A stretch of 27,968 nt of DNA. Origin: a virus. The stretch covers positions 1 to 27,968 of IMG/VR virus record IMGVR_UViG_3300045918_000844; one strand, 5' to 3'. Shown piece after piece: positions 19,262 through 27,968 of this stretch. Numbering within the stretch: position 1 is the first letter of the stretch; each line of letters starts with the position of its first letter. Both the position numbers and the translations under genes were made by a program. The notes below the pieces were generated by a model. It did not search any database. It was not told the origin of the DNA and saw only the letters and a program-made list of their open reading frames with translations.

Positions 19262-22141
19262 ATGACGGATGACGTTAAAATAAAAATTCGTTTAATTGAC
19301 GAAGCCTCGCAAGGATTATCGAAGTTAGAACAAAAACTGCGTGACTTTCAACACCGTGCGGCTGAACAAGCCAAACTATTAGGGCAAGAAACGACCCAAG
19401 CCGCTGCACAAAGCAATCAGAAACAACTCAGTGGGTTTCAACGCCTTGCCCAGCGTGAACGTGAACTCAGAGAACAAGCGGCTAACGAAGCTAAGCGGTT
19501 AGCACAAGAAACCACCCAAGCGGCTGCACAAAGTAATGCGAAACAACTCAGTGGGTTTCAACGTCTTGCCCAGCGTGAGCGTGAAATTAGAGAACAGGCG
19601 GCTAACGAAGCTAAGCGGCTCGCACAAGAAGCCGCGCAAGCTGCTGCACAACGGCTCGGTAGTTTTCAACGCCTTGCCCAACGTGAGCGACAACTGAGAG
19701 AACAATCGGCTAATGAAGCCAAGCGGTTAGCACAAGAAACGGCGCGTGCCGCTGAACACGCATTGCAACAAGAGCAGCAAGCCGCCGCTCGTGCGATGCA
19801 GAATATCACTAATGCCCGGCAACGCTTAGGCGTGCGTTCCCACGCAGATATACAGGCGAATATGGAACGGGTGCGCGGTTACTATCGCACGCTCGCACAA
19901 TCAGGGGTGTTGTCGTTTCGTGAGCAAGCCCAAGCCGCTGATAAGCTAAAACAACGTTTGCAGGCGTTGACCAATGAGATGGGTAATTTAACCGCTGCCC
20001 AAAAGCGTTATGGGGCATTGCAAACAGGCGCGGGTATTGCAGGTGGGGTGATTGGTGGTGTGGCGGGTACGGCGTATGCAATGGTACAGCCGATTAAAGA
20101 TGCGATGCAATATGATGATCGTTTAACGACTATGACCAATACAGGTTTTCGTGAACGGGATGTCGCTGGCAGACGGGAAGGTAAAAAAGAGATACAAGCG
20201 GCTATTGAAACCGCTGTTAAGGATAGTAAAGGACTAATCGATACCTTTGGTGCAGCGCAGATGATAGACCAATTGATGGCGGGTGGTCGTGTACCTGTGA
20301 AAAAAGCAATGGATATGCTGCCGTATTTAACACAAACAGCGGGTGCGAATGCTGCTGATCCATTGGATATTGCTCGTACCACTAACGCCGCCTACGGTTT
20401 AAAAATTGTAAAAACCAACGATGATTTAAAAAAGTTTTGGAATATGAGTGTTGCCGCTGGTCAAGAATCAAGTTTTGAATTAAAAGACCAAGTTAAGTTC
20501 CTGCCTGAGCAGTTAGCGTTTGCAAAAACCAACGGTAGTCACGGTTTAGATGCAGCGCGTGAGGTGTTAAAACTCAACGTAACGTCATCGGGCGTGACAG
20601 GTAGCTCAGACGAAGCGGGGGTTGCTACCTCTAATTTTTTGCGTAAACAGACAGGGTCTGATACGCAAAAGGACTTTGGGGATTACATGGAGGAAAAGCA
20701 CAAAATCAAAGGTGCTGACCTGATATCAAGTCTTGATAGCTTTATAGCTAAAGGTGGTAACTCATCAGATTTCTATGCTAAGTTCATTAAAAATGAAACG
20801 GAAAAAAGTCCTGAAGTCATAAAACTCAGAAAAAAACTAGCGACTGAAAAAGACCCAGATAAGCGTGAAGTTCTGGAATCAAGAATGGATTTGCGTAAAG
20901 GCGAAATCATCAACGAGTTATTTCAAGACGTGCGTGCCGTTAAAGGCGTGTTAGGGTCGTTGAATACAGAATATGGTGATGCGGTAGATGCTAAAATTAA
21001 AGCCGCGCAAATGGGTACATTTGATCCTAACAAAGGAAACACCGAATTTAAACAGGATCAAGCCACCGCAAAAACAACTGAGTTGGGAAATACACTGGAG
21101 GTTAAAAAACACCATGCGTTGCAACAATCGTTTGACACCATCGGCTCAACCTCACAAAAAGCGAATGAATTTGCAGGTGAACATAGCACGTTAGCAACGG
21201 TTATGTCATTTGCTCCACAAATTGGTGCAGGAGTAGGTACGGCTGGAATGGGTTGGATGGGGGCTAGATGGCTAGCCAGCCGTGCAGTTCCTGCGGCGGC
21301 TGAGGCGGGTGTGGTAGCCGCCCCTACTTTAGCCGCTAATACAGGGGTTGCCCTATCGCGTTTTACAGGATTACTCTCGCAAGCAGGGAGTGCAATAGCG
21401 CGTACATCCGCATGGAGTGCAATAGCGCGTACACCCGCCGCCACAGTCATTGGTAATACTGCACGGTCTGCCGCACCGTGGATAGCGCGTGCGGCTAACC
21501 CTGTAGCTAAACTGGCTGGGGCAGCTTCTTTGGGCTATCTAGCAGGTGATACGTTAATCAATCCCGTGATTAATAAAATGATGGGGCCTAACAGATCATT
21601 AGGCGCAGAAACTTATAATTTTACCCATTCGGGAGCGTCTAATATGATTTCCAAAGCGGGGTCGGCTGCTAGCCTAGTGAACCCGATAGTGATGCTAGGT
21701 AATCTATTTTCTAAATTCATGGGTAAAAGTCCAGCGGTTTCAGATAGGCTGCCGCGTGTTGATAAATCCGCCGTCGCCGCTAAAATTATTGCCAACCCAA
21801 TGGGTTTAACCTCGTTATCAGCCTCGCCGCTGCCACAACTAAAGGCGGGTGGTGCGTTGTCAAAAGAATCCGCGCCGTTTAATGCGTTGAGTAACGTTAT
21901 CGCTAAATTAAATGGCAGTGAAAGCTCGTTAAGTTCGTCAATTTCAAATTTAATGAGCTGGAAGCCCGAACCGTTGCCTGTTGAAGTCAATACCCAAAGT
22001 CATTTAACGGTTGCGTTAGCGGCTGGTTTAGTAGTGCAGTCTCAAAATAGTCAATCCAGTAGCACTGCACAAAAAGGCGCGAATAGCTCAACCGTCAATG
22101 CGGGTAGTAATACTGGCAATATATTTAGTGGTACGCCCTAA
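19262..22141 (+). CDS. Tail tape measure protein
   Basis: The 959-residue product sets tail length and is threaded through the tube. Residues about 25-165 consist of imperfect 36-40-residue repeats ('GFQRLAQRERELREQAANEA' and 'KRLAQETTQAAAQSN') predicted as a long coiled coil. Hydrophobic glycine-rich segments follow at about 250-272 and 640-675, probably used in membrane crossing. The start of the conserved core is near residue 280 ('MQYDDRLTTMTNTGF'). The C-terminus is S/N/T-rich. Position between gp41 and N, size and repeats all fit. The next gene overlaps its stop (TAATG). Confidence 0.93.
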   Translation: MTDDVKIKIRLIDEASQGLSKLEQKLRDFQHRAAEQAKLLGQETTQAAAQSNQKQLSGFQRLAQRERELREQAANEAKRLAQETTQAAAQSNAKQLSGFQRLAQREREIREQAANEAKRLAQEAAQAAAQRLGSFQRLAQRERQLREQSANEAKRLAQETARAAEHALQQEQQAAARAMQNITNARQRLGVRSHADIQANMERVRGYYRTLAQSGVLSFREQAQAADKLKQRLQALTNEMGNLTAAQKRYGALQTGAGIAGGVIGGVAGTAYAMVQPIKDAMQYDDRLTTMTNTGFRERDVAGRREGKKEIQAAIETAVKDSKGLIDTFGAAQMIDQLMAGGRVPVKKAMDMLPYLTQTAGANAADPLDIARTTNAAYGLKIVKTNDDLKKFWNMSVAAGQESSFELKDQVKFLPEQLAFAKTNGSHGLDAAREVLKLNVTSSGVTGSSDEAGVATSNFLRKQTGSDTQKDFGDYMEEKHKIKGADLISSLDSFIAKGGNSSDFYAKFIKNETEKSPEVIKLRKKLATEKDPDKREVLESRMDLRKGEIINELFQDVRAVKGVLGSLNTEYGDAVDAKIKAAQMGTFDPNKGNTEFKQDQATAKTTELGNTLEVKKHHALQQSFDTIGSTSQKANEFAGEHSTLATVMSFAPQIGAGVGTAGMGWMGARWLASRAVPAAAEAGVVAAPTLAANTGVALSRFTGLLSQAGSAIARTSAWSAIARTPAATVIGNTARSAAPWIARAANPVAKLAGAASLGYLAGDTLINPVINKMMGPNRSLGAETYNFTHSGASNMISKAGSAASLVNPIVMLGNLFSKFMGKSPAVSDRLPRVDKSAVAAKIIANPMGLTSLSASPLPQLKAGGALSKESAPFNALSNVIAKLNGSESSLSSSISNLMSWKPEPLPVEVNTQSHLTVALAAGLVVQSQNSQSSSTAQKGANSSTVNAGSNTGNIFSGTP
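19341..19750 (+). repeat. In-frame 120/108-bp tandem repeats in the tape measure gene
   Basis: Units beginning GTGGGTTTCAACG...CTTGCCCAGCG recur at about 19431 and 19551 (120 bp apart) and about 19659 (108 bp, four codons shorter). A more divergent copy lies before them. Unit number could change by recombination without breaking the frame and would alter tail length. Confidence 0.8.
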
Positions 22142-23346
22142 TGAGTTGGTACGATAGATTAGTAACAGCCAAATGGCGGGGCATGGAATTTTTAACTGAA
22201 AGCCATGAAGCGAAGTTAGGGCGACGGTTAGTGATTCATGAATTCCCTGGTGCGGATGATCCACTGGTTGAGGATTTAGGGGCTAAGGCGGCGACTGTTA
22301 GTCTGACCGCGTATTTTATCGGTGCGGATTATGATTTAGAGCGTAACAAAATGCTGTTATTGCTCAATAAAAAAGGGTCGGCGTGGTTAGATCATCCATG
22401 GCTCGGCTACATAGCGGTCTGGGCGAAAGAGTGGAGTACGTCTGAAAGTATTGAGAAGGGCGGATTTTGTACTATTAGTATTGAGTTTGTGCCAACAGGT
22501 ATGGCAGCCACTAACCCGACTATTGATCATGTTGATCATGCGACAGAGAAAATGACCGCCTTATCAGATACCGCGCAATTGGCGTTTGTGTTGTCAATAA
22601 TGAGTTTGGATGTGGTAGCTAGTTTTATTAGTCTATGCACGAGTAAATTCGACACCTTACAAAATACCGTGTCAATAGCCGCCTTACCGCTGGCTTCGTT
22701 ACAAAATACCTTATCAATTACGACATTGCCGCAGCAAGCTTCGTTACAAATTATTCCGCTCATTCAGGCAGTCAAAAATGATTTTGTATCGCTGTTAGCC
22801 TCGCCTGATCGTTACGTTTCAGCATTGCGTTTGTTAGTTGATAGCGTACTGAGTGTTGATAGTTATCTATCTGATACTGATAGAGTGCGCGTGGTGTCGT
22901 ATTTAACCAGCCTAGCGATTCGTTATCCTGTGCATTCGTCACTATTGAGTGATGCTGCGCCCACCTCCGCGTTAGAGCTACCCGCTAATATCGAAAAAGA
23001 TACCGCGTTGCAAGCGTGTTTTTTAATTTCAGTCGCGGGGCAGTTAGCATTAAACGATTATCAAACCGCCGCTGATCGCGATGCGGTGTTATCTAGCGTA
23101 CTGACAGCGATTGATACGTTATTGCCTGTGTTGCCCGATGCTGTTTTTCAAGCGGCAGTCACGGCGCGGGTAGCGATTTATGACGCATTGATGGTGCAAG
23201 ATTTACAGCCTACCCAACAACGCACGGTGTTTTCTGCGATGCCATCGACTGTACTGGCATATCGATTTGAATTAGATGATCCGCTGTTTATAGCGATTAA
23301 TGCAGTGCGGCATCCTTTGTTTGTAGCAGGTGATATTTATGGTTAA
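22141..23346 (+). CDS. Mu gpN-like DNA circularisation / tail protein
   Basis: The 401-residue product begins with a DNA_circ_N-type domain (about residues 1-120): 'WYDRLVTAKWRGMEFLTESH', 'RRLVIHEFPGADDPLVEDLG', 'AWLDHPWLGYIAVWAKEW' and 'GGFCTISIEFVPTG'. The rest is helical with short internal repeats around 'ASLQNTLSITTLP'. In Mu, N is a baseplate-proximal tail protein encoded between tape measure and P, exactly as here. It overlaps both neighbours. Confidence 0.88.
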   Translation: MSWYDRLVTAKWRGMEFLTESHEAKLGRRLVIHEFPGADDPLVEDLGAKAATVSLTAYFIGADYDLERNKMLLLLNKKGSAWLDHPWLGYIAVWAKEWSTSESIEKGGFCTISIEFVPTGMAATNPTIDHVDHATEKMTALSDTAQLAFVLSIMSLDVVASFISLCTSKFDTLQNTVSIAALPLASLQNTLSITTLPQQASLQIIPLIQAVKNDFVSLLASPDRYVSALRLLVDSVLSVDSYLSDTDRVRVVSYLTSLAIRYPVHSSLLSDAAPTSALELPANIEKDTALQACFLISVAGQLALNDYQTAADRDAVLSSVLTAIDTLLPVLPDAVFQAAVTARVAIYDALMVQDLQPTQQRTVFSAMPSTVLAYRFELDDPLFIAINAVRHPLFVAGDIYG

Positions 23347-24481
23347 TTATCCAGCCATTAAAGTTTTTAATAAGCGTCATTCCTCGACACCGATACCGAC
23401 ACCGACAGGGATTCAGATTAAATTTAACGGCAAACTATACGGCTATTGGCAAAGTGTTTCTATTCAAGCGTCTGTCGATGATCTGTGTGCATCGGTCAGC
23501 TTGTCGGTGATGAGTTTAGAGCAAGGCGCGGGTGTTATGCCACTGTCTGAAAATACCGTGGTTGAGGTATTAGTGGATGGTGAGTTAGCCGCCACGGTGC
23601 GTGTTGACCAATTAAAACGCAAAGTCGATGCCAATAGTCACTCTATTAATATAGACGGTCGTAGTCTGGGGCGTGAGCTAGTCGATTGTCAATATTCGGC
23701 GACCATGAATAATTTGAAATTAGAAGAGATTATAAAGCGGCTTTGTAGCACGTTTAAAGTACCTGTAAAGGTGCTTGCTAAGACTGAATTAGTTCCTGAT
23801 TTTTCGATGCAATGTGAGTCTCCTGCCAATGCGTTAATTAATGCAGCGCGGGCGGCTAATCTGTTGTTGTATCCGTCGGCTGATGGTGGCGTGGTGCTAA
23901 CTGAACCCACTAAAGCCGCACCTGTCGCTACTTTGGTTTATGGCGATCATATCCTTAGTTATGAAGTTGTCGATGAATATAAGCTACGGTTTAGTGAATA
24001 CACCGTGAAAGGCTTTGATCATGCTAAGACCGAATCGACAAAAGGCTCAGTGAAAGATGATGCTTTTACTTATTTTCGCCCGATGCAAATCATGGCAGAT
24101 AAGCATGGGCAAGGCATAGGCGGCGTTGATAGACGGGCGCAATTAGAATTCAATCGCCGTAAAGCGCGTGCGCATCGGATTGATTTGGAGGTACAAGGTT
24201 GGAAACACGCGGGCGGTTTGTGGGCAATTAACACGCAAGTGCGCGTCATTATTCCGCTGGAAGGAATTGATAGTGTGATGCTAATCGGCGAACGTTCGTT
24301 TAATTTTGATAGTAACGGCGGCAGTATCACACACCTGCAAGTTATGAGTCGTGAGGCGTTTGTTGGTGAAGCGGTCAAGGATAGTAAGCCATCGGCGGCA
24401 GGTCATGCAAAAGCAAAGAGCAGTAAACCTAAAAAAGGTCACAAGCACACGCCTAAGACCGTCATTAACCCAGGGGAATAA
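23339..24481 (+). CDS. Baseplate hub protein (Mu gpP-like, gp44)
   Basis: I start this 380-residue protein at ATG 23339, eight bases after an AGG. A GTG at 23330 would add three residues. It has the beta-rich hub pattern 'IKFNGKLYGYWQSVSIQASV' and 'SINIDGRSLGRELVDCQYSA'. 'LVYGDHILSYEVVDEYKLRF' and 'FNRRKARAHRIDLEVQGWKH' follow, which fits the Mu P / gp27-fold hub family. It anchors the spike under the tube. The C-terminus is lysine- and histidine-rich. It overlaps N by 8 bp. Confidence 0.87.
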   Translation: MVNYPAIKVFNKRHSSTPIPTPTGIQIKFNGKLYGYWQSVSIQASVDDLCASVSLSVMSLEQGAGVMPLSENTVVEVLVDGELAATVRVDQLKRKVDANSHSINIDGRSLGRELVDCQYSATMNNLKLEEIIKRLCSTFKVPVKVLAKTELVPDFSMQCESPANALINAARAANLLLYPSADGGVVLTEPTKAAPVATLVYGDHILSYEVVDEYKLRFSEYTVKGFDHAKTESTKGSVKDDAFTYFRPMQIMADKHGQGIGGVDRRAQLEFNRRKARAHRIDLEVQGWKHAGGLWAINTQVRVIIPLEGIDSVMLIGERSFNFDSNGGSITHLQVMSREAFVGEAVKDSKPSAAGHAKAKSSKPKKGHKHTPKTVINPGE

Positions 24482-24483
24482 CA

Positions 24484-24981
24484 ATGATTCAACATGTTTG
24501 GAGACGGTTACAACTGATGTCATCATCAGGTTCTGTGCAGTTACTAGAACGGGAAAATGGCAAGCATCATGCGCAGGTCAAGATATTAGATGATGAGGTT
24601 TTAACTAACGTTTCTCATGTCACGCCTTATGGATTCTCGCATAGCCCACGCGCTGGTGCGCAAGCCCACATGATGTTTCCAAGTGGTGATCGTTCATTCG
24701 GTATTGCGCTGGTGGTGGGTGATAAACAGTACAACATGACGTTAGAAGGCGGCGAGGTTGCGCTGCATGATGACGCAGGTAATTATGTAAAGATAAAGAC
24801 GGGTGGCATTATCGAAGTGAAATCATCTACTAAAGTCATTGCTGATACACCGCTATTTGAATGTACGCATGATTGTAAAATCGGTGGTAATTTAGAAGTG
24901 GTTGGTGATATTACATCGAACAGTAAACATGTTGGTAGCACCCATACCCATGCAAGTGGCGGTGCTGGAGTGCCTAATTAA
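24484..24981 (+). CDS. Baseplate spike protein (Mu gp45-like)
   Basis: This 165-residue protein is the central membrane-piercing spike. It has an OB-fold N-terminal region with 'VTPYGFSHSPRAGAQAHMMF' and then a beta-helical part built of short strands ('IKTGGIIEVKSSTKVIADTP', 'CKIGGNLEVVGDITSNS'). It ends 'HVGSTHTHASGGAGVPN', where the HTH histidines match the metal-binding tip of Mu gp45 and P2 V spikes. It starts two bases after the hub gene. Confidence 0.92.
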   Translation: MIQHVWRRLQLMSSSGSVQLLERENGKHHAQVKILDDEVLTNVSHVTPYGFSHSPRAGAQAHMMFPSGDRSFGIALVVGDKQYNMTLEGGEVALHDDAGNYVKIKTGGIIEVKSSTKVIADTPLFECTHDCKIGGNLEVVGDITSNSKHVGSTHTHASGGAGVPN

Positions 24982-25022
24982 TGGTTCGACCATTCGACAA
25001 GCTCATGGCTCACCACGAACGG
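24982..25022. repeat. Interspersed repeat, locus 9
   Basis: A copy with an internal partial duplication (GGTTCGACCATTCGACAAGC, then TCATGGCTCACCACGAACGG) fills the gap between spike and gp46 genes. It starts directly after the spike stop codon. Confidence 0.88.
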
Positions 25023-25039
25023 ATTAAATCGGAGATTTT

Positions 25040-25453
25040 ATGCTGAAAATAGTGCAAACAGAGTGGGAAAAATTCGACTTGGCATTTGATGACACTGTAC
25101 CGCGTGATGCTGAAATCGCTTTTTCGACATTGGTTTATACCGTGTTATTTACCGATGCTGAAGCTGATGAAATCAAAGTGCCAGACCGTTATGAGCGACG
25201 CGGTTGGTGGTTTGATGCTGAGTTCGGTTCATTGATTTGGATATTGAGAAAACAAGCACTGAGTAATCAAACACGCTCAGAGGTGTTGAGTAACGTCACT
25301 AATGTATTAGCAATGCGTCCTGAATTATCTAATGTAGTTGTGACGGATATAACACCACCTAGAACCGTTTCCAGTATGTTGATAGCAATAACCGCTTTAT
25401 ATAATGATGCACCCAATCGAATTGAACTATTCGCACTGAATACAACTTTATGA
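25040..25453 (+). CDS. Mu gp46-like baseplate wedge protein
   Basis: The 137-residue product matches the GP46 family: 'AFSTLVYTVLFTDAEADE', then 'ERRGWWFDAEFGSLIWILRK'. A final 'LFALNTTL' follows. Members are equivalents of T4 gp25/P2 W and join sheath to baseplate wedge. A GGAG ribosome site precedes the ATG. Its end overlaps gp47 by four bases (ATGA). Confidence 0.9.
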   Translation: MLKIVQTEWEKFDLAFDDTVPRDAEIAFSTLVYTVLFTDAEADEIKVPDRYERRGWWFDAEFGSLIWILRKQALSNQTRSEVLSNVTNVLAMRPELSNVVVTDITPPRTVSSMLIAITALYNDAPNRIELFALNTTL

Positions 25454-26493
25454 ATTATATACGCCCTAGTTTTACTGAGTTACAAGCGCGTATCAATGCT
25501 GATTTAGCACTGATACCCGCTGTGTTAGCTGAACCGCTTTCAGCGATGTGGGCGCGGGCGTGTCATTCGCAACATGGCTATTTGGACTGGATATTGGCGC
25601 AATGTTCACCGCTAACCTGTGAATTAGAACGGCTGTATGACTGGGCTGCACTCTATGCAACGCCTCGTTTACTGTCGGTTGCTGCGCAAGGTTCAGTTAT
25701 CGCTACGGGTAATGCAGGGGCGGTTATTCTAGCGGACACCTTATTACGCGCTACTAACGGATTAAATTACCAAGTTATTAATGCAGTCACACTGACATCA
25801 ACGGCTACGCCTGTTTTTGTACGTTGTACTACACGCGGTGCGATTACTAATGTTGCAGCAGGTCAGGTTTTAACGCTGATTGATCCTGTGCTAGGCTGTA
25901 ATAATGCGCTGAGTGTCGGTTCGTTAGGATTAACGGGCGGCGCAGACGATGAATCATTAAATGATTGGCGGTTGCGGGTTGCTGACGAATGGCAAACGAT
26001 GGTGGTTTACGGCGGTCGGTCAGGCAAGCCGATGGATTATATTGCGTGGGCAAAATCAGCACATCCGTCAGTGACAAGTGCGTTAGTTCAGCCACATTTG
26101 GTCGGTGTCGGTACAGTAGTGATACGACCCATTTGCAATGATTTACCCAACAGACAACCAACGACTGAAGTTTTGACTGCGATAGCCGCGTATTTTCAAC
26201 CAATTGCCCCAGCGACCGCCGATTGGCGATTGACCGCACCGCTGTTACAGGCTATCACTGTGTCAGTGCATTTATCGCCTGAAGTAGACACCACAGCTAA
26301 CCGCCTAGCTATCAATGATTTTTTATCGGCGTTAATACTGTCTAAAGTCACTAATCAAGCAGAGTTATGGTTGACTGAGATTGATACAGCGATTTTATCA
26401 GTGACCAGTCATTACACGCGCAATGCGCCACTCGCTAATATCACGGCGGATGCAGGGGCGGTGTTTGTGTTAAATCCATTGGTATTTACCTAA
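25450..26493 (+). CDS. Baseplate J-like wedge protein (Mu gp47)
   Basis: This 347-residue protein follows the Baseplate_J pattern: 'RPSFTELQARINADL' at the start and 'LERLYDWAALYATPRLLSVA' near residue 60. 'GADDESLNDWRLRVADEWQT' and 'GGRSGKPMDYIAWAKSAHPS' come near 158-205, then a C-terminal strand-rich domain. It forms the wedge frame with gp46 and gp48. It overlaps both neighbours, so the three wedge genes are translationally coupled. Confidence 0.92.
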   Translation: MNYIRPSFTELQARINADLALIPAVLAEPLSAMWARACHSQHGYLDWILAQCSPLTCELERLYDWAALYATPRLLSVAAQGSVIATGNAGAVILADTLLRATNGLNYQVINAVTLTSTATPVFVRCTTRGAITNVAAGQVLTLIDPVLGCNNALSVGSLGLTGGADDESLNDWRLRVADEWQTMVVYGGRSGKPMDYIAWAKSAHPSVTSALVQPHLVGVGTVVIRPICNDLPNRQPTTEVLTAIAAYFQPIAPATADWRLTAPLLQAITVSVHLSPEVDTTANRLAINDFLSALILSKVTNQAELWLTEIDTAILSVTSHYTRNAPLANITADAGAVFVLNPLVFT

Positions 26494-27032
26494 TGCAACT
26501 GACTGGTCATGATGATCGGCAGTATGCCGATGGGTTAAAAGCCTTATTACCTACGGGTGCGGCGTGGGACTGGACTGTCGGTGGCTTTGGCGATGGATTG
26601 ATTTTAGCCACTGCACAAGAATTGGCTAGAGTTGAAGTGGCGACGCAATTGGTTCTTGATGCAGCGACTGCTTTACATAAACCCGCTAAAGGCGTGGTTA
26701 CGCTGGCGGACTATCAGCGCGTAGCGGATGCAGCGACTGTCATTATCCCACGCAAACCCGCCGCTATCGGTCATACAATTGGGTATCGGCTGTGGAGTAA
26801 TAATGCGCCTGTCTCAGGGTCTCCCGACCCAAGCCCAAAAGTGATTTGTAGTCATTTATTACAGCCATTGGCTATTGGTCGCTCTATCGGCGATGTCCTA
26901 TGGTCGGGCGATAGTCGTTATTATTTGCGCGTTCAGTTCGATCACTCCGTCATTGATTCGGCTATCGTGCTATCTGCATTAATGACCTTTAAACAAGCCC
27001 ACGTCTATTTATATGTTGAGGATGTATGTTAA
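26493..27032 (+). CDS. Mu gp48-like (DUF2313) baseplate protein
   Basis: The 179-residue product has the DUF2313 layout: 'YADGLKALLPTGAAWDW' at the start, an 'ELARVEVATQLVLDAATA' helix, and a C-terminal strand region with 'LQPLAIGRSIGDVLWSGDSR'. It is the tail-fibre-proximal wedge protein (P2 I equivalent). The start overlaps gp47 (TAATG). Confidence 0.88.
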   Translation: MQLTGHDDRQYADGLKALLPTGAAWDWTVGGFGDGLILATAQELARVEVATQLVLDAATALHKPAKGVVTLADYQRVADAATVIIPRKPAAIGHTIGYRLWSNNAPVSGSPDPSPKVICSHLLQPLAIGRSIGDVLWSGDSRYYLRVQFDHSVIDSAIVLSALMTFKQAHVYLYVEDVC

Positions 27033-27053
27033 TTAATCAAATTGGATTTAGTT

Positions 27054-27968
27054 ATGCAAAAAATTAGTGGCCCAGGGCATTTTAATAATACCTTTGTTGC
27101 TGAAGACCTCGTTTTAGGTCGTCAGCCTACACAAATAACAGCGGATTGGATGAATGCTATTCAAGGTGAGCTGGTTAATATTGTGTTAGCGGCGGGTTTG
27201 TCGCTAAATCCTGCTAATAATGCGCAGGTTTTAGAGGCGTTAAATTATTTAATAAGAAATAACCTAATAATGTCATTGACATCATTAGATTACCCCACGA
27301 TATGCACTGCAACTAATAAAGCGAATGTTACAACATCAATTGATGCCGTAGGCGGCAAAGTAACGCTAGCTGCTGCTGATAAAATCGAACTCGGAAAAGC
27401 GGTCGGCACGAATGGCGTGATGATGCTCGATGCAACAACGGCGTTTGTAAGTCCAAGCCTTGCTGTTTCGAGTACTTATTATTTACGATGTATGTATGTC
27501 GGCGATACACTTACTTTTTACGTCCAAAAAGGCACTGACTCGGACGCTATACCAACTGGGCTGGTAGGTACGGTAAACGGCGCAAGTGGTGGCGGTTTTG
27601 ACTCGACTGTATTAGATATGCTTGTTGCAAAAATTGTCACAGGCACAGTTGGAACTATTCCGACAGTTACACCGCTTGCTAACGCAAAAAATTTGGAGGC
27701 ATCAATAACTTTTCCATTTACCTCGTCATCACAGGCGAATCAATCAGCAACATTGACATGGGCTAGAGCACCCAAAATTTGGTTATCAAATCAATATGGC
27801 TCTGGAAATATAAATTCAACAACAATGGAAGTTGATTCGATCACACTTTTTGTTACGTTAACTCGGTCTCTACTAACTATAAACACGGCGGTTGGGCAGG
27901 TTCTTCTAAGCAATAACACCCCCGCTGGTGCATGTTCTTCCGCCGCTACAATAACAATAAAAGCATAA
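27054..27968 (+). CDS. Tail fibre protein
   Basis: I start this 304-residue protein at ATG 27054, which has GGA seven bases upstream, rather than a TTG at 27042. The N-terminus 'MQKISGPGHFNNTFVAEDLV' with 'PTQITADWMNAIQGELVNIV' is the conserved baseplate-attachment segment of fibres in Mu/P2-type phages. The rest (from about residue 90) is beta-rich, A/T/S-rich and probably trimeric, with the receptor-binding part at the C-terminus. It ends with the last base of the window. No fibre-assembly chaperone is visible, though one could lie beyond it. Confidence 0.85.
   Translation: MQKISGPGHFNNTFVAEDLVLGRQPTQITADWMNAIQGELVNIVLAAGLSLNPANNAQVLEALNYLIRNNLIMSLTSLDYPTICTATNKANVTTSIDAVGGKVTLAAADKIELGKAVGTNGVMMLDATTAFVSPSLAVSSTYYLRCMYVGDTLTFYVQKGTDSDAIPTGLVGTVNGASGGGFDSTVLDMLVAKIVTGTVGTIPTVTPLANAKNLEASITFPFTSSSQANQSATLTWARAPKIWLSNQYGSGNINSTTMEVDSITLFVTLTRSLLTINTAVGQVLLSNNTPAGACSSAATITIKA

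Noticed and set aside
19809-20382. Long antisense frames opposite the tape measure
   Set aside because: They are low-complexity shadows of a strongly supported gene, with no ribosome site or family pattern.
21058-21990. Antisense frames of 125-130 residues opposite the tape-measure C-terminus
   Set aside because: Their alanine- and valine-rich composition mirrors the sense codons. No independent support.
1-27968. tRNA, rRNA and insertion-sequence genes
   Set aside because: I saw no cloverleaf-like tRNA, rRNA segment or IS transposase. The only transposase is the phage MuA-like one.

Overview
This window is most of a Mu-like transposable prophage (a myovirus with a contractile tail) in what is probably a gammaproteobacterium. 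The host guess rests only on the Mu-like gene content, moderate base composition and a dense scatter of 'TTCGACAAGCTCA...GAACGG' repeats. I could run no homology search, so family names come from recognised motifs, lengths and gene order.

Left block (about 1-10533, minus strand), read right to left: a small Ner/Cro-like regulator, two small unknown genes, a DUF3102-type protein carrying a repeat-derived peptide, a 44-aa gene, a MuA-like DDE transposase, a MuB-like ATPase, two early genes (one DUF3164-like), a 60-aa gene, and a Mor-like activator with an intrinsic terminator on each side. A small coiled-coil membrane protein, a DUF1804-type small terminase, the large terminase and the first 137 residues of a DUF935 (gp29-like) portal protein follow.

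Control region (10534-10650): a strong early promoter on the minus strand (TTGATA-17-TATACT) is overlaid with three 19-bp dyad operators. The plus-strand repressor gene diverges from it. Downstream of the repressor lie a secreted SNase/Excalibur nuclease, a small membrane protein, an unknown gene, a minus-strand fragment resembling a Mu F / SPP1 gp7 head protein, and about 430 bp of repeat-rich non-coding DNA (12556-12986).

Right block (12987-27968, plus strand): a nearly complete Mu-type head and tail operon. It runs protease with nested scaffold, major capsid, gp35, gp36, gp37, sheath, tube, gp41 with a -1 frameshift extension, tape measure, N, P/hub, gp45 spike, gp46, gp47, gp48 and tail fibre. 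Most junctions are ATGA or TAATG overlaps. Two short unknown genes and a terminator interrupt the operon just before the tape measure.

The main oddity is architectural. In Mu the early genes, terminase, portal, F, G, protease and capsid all run in one direction. Here terminase and portal are on the minus strand and protease onward are on the plus strand, on opposite sides of the early region. The portal C-terminus, most of F, and G are absent from the window, as are gp38 and any recognisable endolysin or spanin. An inversion or deletion in the portal/F region, or two juxtaposed prophages, would explain this. The clearest molecular finding is a canonical A-AAA-AAG slippery site at the end of gp41. 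Nine loci of the interspersed repeat family occur, three of them inside reading frames without breaking them.
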